This document shows, one piece after another, positions 5,819 through 11,154 of a stretch of DNA of 11,154 nt. The notes beneath the pieces are model-generated. The model saw nothing but the letters and a program-made list of their open reading frames with translations. It ran no database searches and was not told the origin of the DNA. This DNA is from VRUB01 sp046758085. Its GTDB lineage: Bacteria; Pseudomonadota; Gammaproteobacteria; Acidiferrobacterales; SPGG2. Within the stretch, counting starts at the first letter, position 1; every line of letters starts with the position of its first letter. Location of the stretch: the NCBI GenBank assembly GCA_046758085.1, contig JBHHZP010000121.1, positions 1-11,154 on the forward strand, in the 5' to 3' direction. The translations under genes were made by a program, and so were the position numbers.

Positions 5819-5833
5819 TGGCACGCTTCGTGC
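5819..5833 (+). promoter_or_regulatory. Sigma54 (-24/-12) promoter of glnA
   Basis: TGGCAC, 5 nt, GTGC preserves the invariant GG-N10-GC of sigma54 promoters and differs from TGGCAC-N5-TTGC at one base. The predicted transcription start is near 5845, which gives a leader of about 55 nt before glnA. The element lies inside a perfect inverted repeat (5818-5836), so it reads as a sigma54 element on both strands. Upstream NtrC and IHF sites support the call. Confidence 0.8.
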
Positions 5834-5854
5834 CATGCGTTAGGCTTTACACCG

Positions 5855-5872
5855 TGCTGCGTCCCCGCAGCA
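5855..5872 (+). other. Hairpin in the glnA 5' leader
   Basis: TGCTGCG pairs with CGCAGCA around the loop TCCC, a 7-bp stem about 10 nt after the predicted start and 15 nt before the RBS. No T-run follows, so it is not a terminator. It could stabilise the mRNA 5' end. Confidence 0.45.
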
Positions 5873-5900
5873 TCGCACGCGTATTGCAGGAGGATTGCAA

Positions 5901-7310
5901 ATGTCTGTCGCTGACGTTCTGAAGTTAATGAAGCAAAACAATGTCAAGTTTGTCGACCTGCGCTTTACCGATACCAAGGGCAAGGAGCAGCACATCTCGG
6001 TACCGGGCGCGGTGGTCGACGAAGACACGTTCGAAAACGGGAAGATGTTCGACGGATCCAGCATCGCCGGCTGGAAGGGTATCGACGAATCCGACATGAT
6101 TCTCATGCCGGCCGCAGAGAGTGCAGTTATGGATCCCTTCATGGAAGAGCCCACGCTCGTGCTGCGGTGTGACATCATCGAGCCCGTCACCATGCAGGGT
6201 TATGAACGTGACCCGCGAACTATCGCCAAGCGCGCGGAGGCGTATTTGCAGAGCACCGGAATCGCCGACACTGCCTACTTCGGGCCGGAGCCCGAGTTCT
6301 TCGTGTTCGACGATGTGCGCTGGGGCGCCGACATGAGCGGAAGCTTCGTCAAAGTGGACTCCGAAGAGGCCGAGTGGAACTCGGAAAAGGTCTATGACGG
6401 CGGCAACCTCGGCCACCGGCCCGGGGTCAAAGGTGGCTACTTTCCGGTGCCCCCAGTGGACAGCCTGCAGGACATCCGCTCGGCCATGGCCCTGGCCATG
6501 ACGGAAATGGGGATCACGGTCGAGGCGCACCACCACGAGGTTGCGACCGCGGGCCAAAATGAGATCGGCACGCGCTTCGCCGGCCTGGTACGTAAAGCCG
6601 ATGAGCTGCAGATTCTCAAGTACTGCGTACACAATGTCGCCCACTCTTACGGCAAAACTGCCACCTTCATGCCCAAGCCGCTGGTCGGCGACAACGGCAA
6701 CGGCATGCACGTGCACCAGTCGCTGTTCAAGGACGGCGAGAACGTGCTGGTAGGCGAGGAGTACGGCGGGTTAAGCGAGATTGCGCTCTATTATATCGGT
6801 GGCATCTTCAAGCACGCGCGTGCGTTGAACGCATTTACCAACGCCACCACCAACAGCTACAAGCGCCTGGTACCGGGGTTTGAGGCACCCGTACTGCTGG
6901 CCTACTCGGCCCGTAACCGCTCCGCCGCAGTGCGCATTCCGCATGTGCCCAACCCGAAAGCGCGCCGGCTCGAAGTACGCTTCCCGGATTCGGCCGGCAA
7001 CCCCTACTTCAGCTTTGCCGCCCAGATGATGGCGGGCATCGACGGCATCCTGAACAAGCTCAGTCCGGGAGGGCCGCTGGATAAGGACATGTATGATCTG
7101 CCGCCTGAGGAGGAGAAAAAAATCCCCACGGTGTCCCCATCGCTGGACGTCGCGCTCGAGGCACTGGACAACGACCGCGACTTTCTCAAGGCCGGCGGTG
7201 TGTTCAGCGACGACACCATCGACGCCTATGTCGGGTTGAAGATGGAAGAAGTCACGCGTATGCGCATGACCACCCATCCGGTAGAGTTTGATATGTATTA
7301 CAGCCTTTAA
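5901..7310 (+). CDS. glnA: Glutamine synthetase type I
   Basis: Makes glutamine from glutamate, ammonia and ATP in the cytoplasm as a dodecamer; the main ammonia-assimilating step. 469 aa, the same length as E. coli GlnA. Visible signatures: the N-terminal FDGSSIAGW (50-58), the metal and substrate Glu residues in GPEPEFF (128-134), HHEVATAGQNEIG (211-223), NGNGMHVHQS (265-274), and KRLVPGFEAPV (321-331). Tyr398 in KDMYDLPPEE is the adenylylation site targeted by GlnE, so activity is probably also controlled post-translationally. ATG at 5901 follows a perfect AGGAGG (5888-5893) with 7-nt spacing. Transcription is governed by the NtrC/IHF/sigma54 promoter upstream, and a hairpin terminator follows. 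No anomaly seen. Confidence 0.98.
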   Translation: MSVADVLKLMKQNNVKFVDLRFTDTKGKEQHISVPGAVVDEDTFENGKMFDGSSIAGWKGIDESDMILMPAAESAVMDPFMEEPTLVLRCDIIEPVTMQGYERDPRTIAKRAEAYLQSTGIADTAYFGPEPEFFVFDDVRWGADMSGSFVKVDSEEAEWNSEKVYDGGNLGHRPGVKGGYFPVPPVDSLQDIRSAMALAMTEMGITVEAHHHEVATAGQNEIGTRFAGLVRKADELQILKYCVHNVAHSYGKTATFMPKPLVGDNGNGMHVHQSLFKDGENVLVGEEYGGLSEIALYYIGGIFKHARALNAFTNATTNSYKRLVPGFEAPVLLAYSARNRSAAVRIPHVPNPKARRLEVRFPDSAGNPYFSFAAQMMAGIDGILNKLSPGGPLDKDMYDLPPEEEKKIPTVSPSLDVALEALDNDRDFLKAGGVFSDDTIDAYVGLKMEEVTRMRMTTHPVEFDMYYSL

Positions 7311-7333
7311 CGGGACGCTACTCTTGCCAGCTG

Positions 7334-7363
7334 AACAACGCCCCCGGGTTCGGGGGCGTTGTT
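7334..7363 (+). terminator. GC-rich hairpin between glnA and ntrB
   Basis: A perfect 13-bp stem, AACAACGCCCCCG with its complement, closes on a GGTT loop. The downstream strand ends GTTGTTGTCTC, so the U-tract is poor. It probably reduces but does not abolish read-through from the strong glnA promoter into ntrBC, like the terminator between E. coli glnA and glnL. Confidence 0.7.
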
Positions 7364-7377
7364 GTCTCGATGCGCCT

Positions 7378-7394
7378 TGCACTATTTTGGTGCA
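7378..7394 (+). promoter_or_regulatory. NtrC operator in front of ntrB
   Basis: TGCACTATTTTGGTGCA matches TGCACYA-N3-TGGTGCA at every defined position, better than either glnA site. It overlaps the likely -35 region of the ntrB promoter and has no sigma54 element close downstream, so NtrC bound here would block rather than activate. E. coli glnLp is repressed by NtrC in the same position. Confidence 0.82.
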
Positions 7395-7413
7395 TACTGC
7401 GCGCTGGTAGAAT
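7387..7413 (+). promoter_or_regulatory. Possible sigma70 promoter of ntrBC
   Basis: TAGAAT (7408-7413) is a 5/6 match to the -10 box. The -35 is weak: TTGGTG (7387-7392) at 15-nt spacing or TTTTGG (7385-7390) at 17 nt. The NtrC operator covers either one. The start would fall near 7420, about 19 nt before the ATG at 7439. Confidence 0.4.
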
Positions 7414-7438
7414 GGGATAGGGGTTGGCGCAAGAACTC

Positions 7439-8551
7439 ATGCCCGGGCCGCCAGCTCGGGTGCCACAGGCCCAAATGGTTGTAACACCGATGCTCACACT
7501 GGCCGCCGAGCGCGTTCTGGACAATCTGGCGACTGCGGTGCTGATACTCGATCGCCGCTTGCGGCTTATATTCATGAACCCGGCCGGCGAGATGCTGTTT
7601 GAGGTGAGCGCGGGCAAGGTGGTCGGGCGCACAGTTGCCGAGCTGCTACCGAAGAGCCGCCGTTTGGTGCGCGCGCTACAGCACACGCTGACACGCGGTA
7701 GCCCGTTCACTGCCCGTGGCGTCCTGCTGGCGCTTCCGGGCACACAGCGCATCACGGTCGACTGCACGGTCTCCAGGCTATGCGATGACCCGGACGCGGG
7801 TGAGCTGCTGGTCGAACTCACACAGGTGGACCGGCTCCTGCGTCTGGCCAACGAACGGCAAATGCTGCAGAGCCAAACCGCCAATCGCGCGGTGATCCAA
7901 GGATTGGCGCACGAGATCAAGAATCCGCTGGGAGGTCTGCGCGGCGCCGCGCAGCTGCTCGAGTGCGAATTACCGAATGGCGCATTGAAGGACTACACCG
8001 GCATTATTATGGAAGAGGCCGATCGGTTGCGCGCCCTCGTAGATCGTATGGTCGGCCCGAACCAGCCGCTGACACGCGTCCCCACGAACCTGCATCAAGT
8101 CCTGGAGCATGTGCGCAATCTCATGCTGGCAGAGCACGCACCGGGGATTTACATCGAACGCAGCTATGATCCCAGCCTGCCCGACTTGCGCGCCGACCCG
8201 GACCAGTTGATTCAGGCGGTCCTGAACGTGGTCCGTAACGCGGTCGAGGCCATGAACGCGCGCGGTCGCATCAGCTTGCGTACCGGGGTGGAACGCCAGT
8301 TTACCATCGGCCAGAAAAGCCATCGGCTCGTGTTGCGCGCCGATATCGAGGACGAGGGCCCGGGCATTGCCACGGAGCTGTTGGACCGGATCTTCTACCC
8401 CATGGTAACGGGCAAGACGCAGGGGAGCGGGCTCGGCCTGTCCATCGCCAACGACATCATCAGCAAGCACGGTGGCCTGATTGAGTGCACCAGCCAACCT
8501 GGAAAAACCATATTCAGCATCTACTTGCCCCTGGAGAACGCAAATGGCTAA
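7439..8551 (+). CDS. ntrB: Nitrogen regulation sensor histidine kinase NtrB (NRII)
   Basis: Cytoplasmic kinase/phosphatase that phosphorylates NtrC when nitrogen is scarce and, with PII, dephosphorylates it when nitrogen is plentiful. 370 aa with no TM segment, as in the family (E. coli 349). A PAS domain (about 22-135) is followed by the H-box LAHEIKNPLGGLRGAAQLLE with phospho-acceptor His158, the N-box NVVRNAVEAM (263-272), DEGPGI (305-310), the F-box FYPMVTGK (319-326) and GSGLGLSIAND (329-339). The start is uncertain: TTG 7424 has AGGGG too close, ATG 7439 has only a weak AAGAA, and ATG 7490 would give 353 aa. Expressed from an NtrC-covered promoter and by read-through from glnA. The 3' end overlaps ntrC by 8 nt, ensuring coupled translation. 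Confidence 0.96.
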   Translation: MPGPPARVPQAQMVVTPMLTLAAERVLDNLATAVLILDRRLRLIFMNPAGEMLFEVSAGKVVGRTVAELLPKSRRLVRALQHTLTRGSPFTARGVLLALPGTQRITVDCTVSRLCDDPDAGELLVELTQVDRLLRLANERQMLQSQTANRAVIQGLAHEIKNPLGGLRGAAQLLECELPNGALKDYTGIIMEEADRLRALVDRMVGPNQPLTRVPTNLHQVLEHVRNLMLAEHAPGIYIERSYDPSLPDLRADPDQLIQAVLNVVRNAVEAMNARGRISLRTGVERQFTIGQKSHRLVLRADIEDEGPGIATELLDRIFYPMVTGKTQGSGLGLSIANDIISKHGGLIECTSQPGKTIFSIYLPLENANG

Positions 8552-9953
8552 GCAAGGCTACGTATGGGTGATCGACGATGATCGCTCCATCCGTTGGGTG
8601 CTTGAGAAGGCGCTCGAGCGCGGTGGCATATCGGTGCGAAGCTTTGCATCGGCGGACCGCGCATGCGATCTGCTCGCGCGCGAGCAGCCCGATGTCATTG
8701 TGACCGACATCCGCATGCCGGGCGCGAGCGGGCTCGAGCTGCTCGAGGCGATCAACACCCAGACCCCCGAGATCCCGGTGATTGTCATTACCGCTCACAC
8801 CAACCTGCACAGCGCCGTCGCATCGTATCGCGGCGGCGCATTTGAGTATCTACCCAAGCCGTTTGACGTCGATGAGGCAGTCGACCTGGTACGCCGCGCG
8901 CTCGAGCAGCACAAGGAACGCGGTATCAGCGCAATCGCCGGGCACGGCGCGGTACCCGAGATCATTGGTGAAGCACCGGCCATGCAAGAAGTGTTTCGCG
9001 CCATCGGTCGTCTCAGCAGGGCGCACTTCAGCGTGCTAATAAGCGGCGAGTCAGGTACGGGTAAAGAGCTGGTCGCGCGCGCATTACATAATCACAGCCC
9101 GCGCGCCCGCGGTGCGTTCGTGGTCATCAACACCGCTGCAGTACCGCGCGAGTTGCTGGAATCAGAGCTCTTCGGGCATGAGCGCGGGGCCTTTACCGGC
9201 GCACAGACACAACGCAAGGGCCGCTTCGAGCAGGCCAACGGCGGCACGCTGTTTCTGGACGAGATCGGCGACATGCCGGCCGAGCTCCAGACGCGCTTGC
9301 TGCGCGTGCTGGCCGACGGTCGCTTCTACCGGCTCGGCGGTCACACGGAGATCGAAACCGATGTACGCGTTATCGCCGCCACCAATCAGGATCTCGAGCA
9401 ACGGGTACAACAACAACGATTTCGGGAGGACCTGTTCCACCGCTTGAACGTGATTCGAATTTACCTGCCGCCGTTGCGCGAGCGCCGCGAAGACATCCCC
9501 GCGTTGCTTGCGCACTTCTTGAAAAAATCGGCCGCCGAGCTCGGCGTGCAGGCCAAGCAGCTGGCGGCCGATACCGAGACACATATGGGTCGGCTGCGTT
9601 GGCCGGGCAATGTGCGCCAGCTCGAAAATACCTGCCGCTGGCTCACAGTCATGGCGCCCGCTCAGCTGATCCGTATCGATGACCTCCCGCCCGAGCTGCG
9701 CTCGCCAGCCGGGTCCGGGAATCCGAATCAGGATTGGGAACAAGGGCTGCGCGACGTGGCACGGCAGTTTCTAGCCCGCGGGGAATCAGCAATATACAAA
9801 GATCTGGGCGCACGCTTCGAACGGATCTTGATAGAGGCAGCGCTCACGCATACCAGTGGACGCAAGCAGGATGCGGCGCAGAAACTGGGGCTGGGGCGCA
9901 ACACCTTGACGCGTAAGCTGAAAGAGTTGGGTCTACTAAAAGGCTCGCGCTGA
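8544..9953 (+). CDS. ntrC: Nitrogen regulation response regulator NtrC (NRI), sigma54 activator
   Basis: 469 aa, the same length as E. coli NtrC. The receiver domain has the acidic pair Asp11/Asp12, phospho-acceptor Asp55 in TDIRMPG, Thr83 and Lys105. The AAA+ domain has Walker A GESGTGKE (168-175), the sigma54-contacting GAFTGA loop (215-220), Walker B GGTLFLDE (233-240) and arginine-finger candidates Arg294/Arg300 in FREDLFHRLNV. A Fis-type helix-turn-helix (about 440-464, AAQKLGLGRNTLTRKL) binds DNA. All residues needed for phosphorylation, ATP hydrolysis and sigma54 remodelling are present. ATG at 8544 has GGAGAA upstream and overlaps the ntrB stop. Target sites fitting the consensus occur in this window at 5709, 5740 and 7378, consistent with activation of glnA and repression of ntrB. 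Confidence 0.97.
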   Translation: MAKQGYVWVIDDDRSIRWVLEKALERGGISVRSFASADRACDLLAREQPDVIVTDIRMPGASGLELLEAINTQTPEIPVIVITAHTNLHSAVASYRGGAFEYLPKPFDVDEAVDLVRRALEQHKERGISAIAGHGAVPEIIGEAPAMQEVFRAIGRLSRAHFSVLISGESGTGKELVARALHNHSPRARGAFVVINTAAVPRELLESELFGHERGAFTGAQTQRKGRFEQANGGTLFLDEIGDMPAELQTRLLRVLADGRFYRLGGHTEIETDVRVIAATNQDLEQRVQQQRFREDLFHRLNVIRIYLPPLRERREDIPALLAHFLKKSAAELGVQAKQLAADTETHMGRLRWPGNVRQLENTCRWLTVMAPAQLIRIDDLPPELRSPAGSGNPNQDWEQGLRDVARQFLARGESAIYKDLGARFERILIEAALTHTSGRKQDAAQKLGLGRNTLTRKLKELGLLKGSR

Positions 9954-10007
9954 GTCCGAGTGAGCCGTGGGCCTACGGCTGACTTGAGGCTAGAATAACA
10001 GCACGCA

Positions 10008-10039
10008 CAGGCTACTGAAAACAGTTTTTCAACAGCCTG
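10008..10039. repeat. Palindromic 32-nt element after ntrC
   Basis: CAGGCT pairs with AGCCTG and, inside an AC/AC internal loop, TGAAAA pairs with TTTTCA around the loop CAGT. On the minus strand the right arm reads CAGGCTGTTGAAAA. I recall this as a common end sequence of intergenic MITE-like elements and some IS ends, but cannot confirm it here. No T-run follows the element downstream of ntrC, so it is a poor terminator, though it may stabilise mRNA 3' ends. Confidence 0.55.
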
Positions 10040-10097
10040 CTAAGTAAAACATGACGATTCGTCCTTATCGCTAGATTGCTAACCGCCGCCGCACACC

Positions 10098-10538
10098 ATG
10101 GCCCTGGAGAACAACGAAACGCGTGACCGCTTTGCGCATTTCCTTGCCATCCCGACGCGCTGGATAGACAACGATGTGTACGGCCACGTGAACAATATCG
10201 TTTATTACTCCTACTTTGACACCCTCATTAATCAATACCTGATCGCACAAGGTGGCCTTGACATCGCGCAGGCGCCGGTGATCGGTATCGCGGCCGAGAG
10301 CCTGTGCCGTTTCCGGCGCGAGCTGACATTTCCACAGGTGGTGGAGGCCGGCTTGCGTGTTGCGCACCTGGGCAACTCCAGCGTGCGTTACGAGATCGGG
10401 CTGTTCACGCAAGATCAGGAACGGGCAGCGGCTGCCGGATACTTCGTGCACGTATTCGTGCGCCGTGACACCAACAAGCCCGTCCCCATACCGCCCACCA
10501 TCCGGCAGGCGCTGGAACGATTACGCATGAACTCTTAA
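10098..10538 (+). CDS. Hot-dog fold acyl-CoA thioesterase (4HBT family)
   Basis: 146 aa, a usual length for single-domain 4-hydroxybenzoyl-CoA/YbgC/FadM-type thioesterases, which hydrolyse acyl-CoA thioesters in the cytoplasm. The signature RWIDNDVYGHVNNIVYYSYFDT (residues 21-42) contains the catalytic-type Asp (Asp24 or Asp26) and the HVNNxxYxxYF helix start. Strands RFRRELTFPQVVEAGLRV and YFVHVFVRR follow as in the fold. No signal peptide or TM is seen. The ATG at 10098 lacks a clear RBS. It starts 144 nt after ntrC, beyond the palindromic element, so it need not be part of the nitrogen operon. The chain length or substrate cannot be inferred. The family is secure, the exact enzyme not. Confidence 0.9.
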   Translation: MALENNETRDRFAHFLAIPTRWIDNDVYGHVNNIVYYSYFDTLINQYLIAQGGLDIAQAPVIGIAAESLCRFRRELTFPQVVEAGLRVAHLGNSSVRYEIGLFTQDQERAAAAGYFVHVFVRRDTNKPVPIPPTIRQALERLRMNS

Positions 10539-10593
10539 CGCGGAACCATTCGAGCCACGGTCAGATATTGCAACGGCGTCGTAAAAACACGTA

Positions 10594-11154
10594 GTGAGTC
10601 ACAAAGAGCAGTGGGAAAGCATCTATCGCGCGGAGACACCGACGCAGGTGAGCTGGTATCAGGCGCACCCATCGATGTCGCTCAGGCTCATCGCGTCCAC
10701 ACGCACAGAAAAACGCCAGCGCATCGTCGATGTCGGGGGCGGCGCGTCCGTGCTGGTAGATTGTCTACTTGAGGCCGGATTCAGCCAGCTGTCCGTGCTC
10801 GACCTATCTGCTGCAGCCATCCGGCAGGCCCAATCACGTCTGGGGCCAAGGGCCAGCCAGATCCAGTGGTACGACGCCGACGTGACCCGGATTCGGTTTC
10901 CGCATCGATTCGAGTTGTGGCACGATCGCGCCGTGTTCCATTTTCTCACGTGCGCGGCGGACCGCCAGCGCTACGTGCGGGTGCTGCGCCAGACGCTGTT
11001 ACCTGACCGCCAGGTTATTATCGCCACATTTGCGCTAACGGGTCCGGAAAAGTGTAGCGGTCTCGATGTGATGCGTTACGATGCGCTGTCGATATGCGTG
11101 CAGTTGGGTGATGAGTTCGAGCTGATCGAAGAGTGTGCAGACACCCATGTGACG
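10594..11154 (+). CDS. Class I SAM-dependent methyltransferase (partial, runs off right edge)
   Basis: 187 codons are visible with no stop before the window ends. A TAA at 10582-10584 lies in frame four codons upstream of the GTG at 10594, and no ATG or TTG intervenes, so GTG is the likely start although no RBS is obvious. Motif I is IVDVGGGAS (44-52), the SAM ribose acidic residue is Asp70 in VLDLS, motif II is YDADVT (93-98), and ELWHDRAVFHFL (107-118) is a further family motif. GPEKCSGLDVMRYDA (150-164) is typical of a small family of about 205 aa related to trans-aconitate/thiopurine-type methyltransferases, so perhaps 15-25 residues are missing. It follows the thioesterase by 55 nt and may share its transcript. 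The substrate is unknown. Confidence 0.85.
   Translation, partial: MSHKEQWESIYRAETPTQVSWYQAHPSMSLRLIASTRTEKRQRIVDVGGGASVLVDCLLEAGFSQLSVLDLSAAAIRQAQSRLGPRASQIQWYDADVTRIRFPHRFELWHDRAVFHFLTCAADRQRYVRVLRQTLLPDRQVIIATFALTGPEKCSGLDVMRYDALSICVQLGDEFELIEECADTHVT

Noticed and set aside
5925..6716. Long minus-strand open frame opposite glnA
   Set aside because: Antisense shadow caused by GC-rich third positions; the plus strand is unmistakably glnA.
10051..10077. ATGACG ... TAGATT promoter for the thioesterase gene
   Set aside because: Spacing of 15 nt and only partial matches in both boxes; too weak to list.

Overview
The window reads as chromosomal DNA of a gammaproteobacterium. The evidence is a 469-residue GlnA with an adenylylation-site tyrosine, a glnA-ntrB-ntrC cluster controlled by sigma54 and NtrC, a proteobacterial MtgA, and TusA. 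The gene set would suit a sulfur-oxidising or Chromatiales-like lineage, but the sequence does not fix the genus. No rRNA, tRNA, CRISPR array, transposase or phage gene was seen.

Layout. 1-322 holds no convincing gene, only a strong hairpin, an imperfect direct repeat and short 7-nt tandem repeats that run into the stop codon of mtgA (minus strand, to 1042). After a gap with two tandem hairpins comes a three-TM M48-like membrane protein (1375-2718) that has lost two of three zinc ligands. The 539-nt gap 2719-3257 contains 11-nt tandem repeats, a possible tiny basic ORF or small RNA, a good intrinsic terminator and leader hairpins. Next is a tight three-gene unit with overlapping ends: an MnmA/ThiI-like PP-loop protein with a C-terminal NFACT-R-like domain, tusA, and a cation diffusion facilitator transporter.

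The second half is the nitrogen-regulation locus. The glnA promoter can be read almost completely: two NtrC-type dyads 31 bp apart, a perfect IHF consensus behind an AT tract, and a sigma54 -24/-12 element inside a perfect inverted repeat, followed by a leader hairpin, a strong RBS and glnA. A GC-rich hairpin separates glnA from ntrB. A near-perfect NtrC operator lies over the putative ntrB promoter, which suggests autorepression as at E. coli glnLp. ntrB and ntrC overlap by 8 nt. After a palindromic 32-nt element come a hot-dog acyl-CoA thioesterase gene and a class I SAM methyltransferase gene that runs off the right edge.

How they work together. NtrB senses nitrogen status (in the family, through PII) and phosphorylates NtrC. 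NtrC-P activates glnA from the paired upstream sites with sigma54 and probably IHF, and may limit its own synthesis at the ntrB operator. The least described part is the PP-loop/TusA/CDF unit. Its gene order and overlaps point to a sulfur-relay, possibly RNA-thiolation, pathway coupled to a metal exporter; this is inference.
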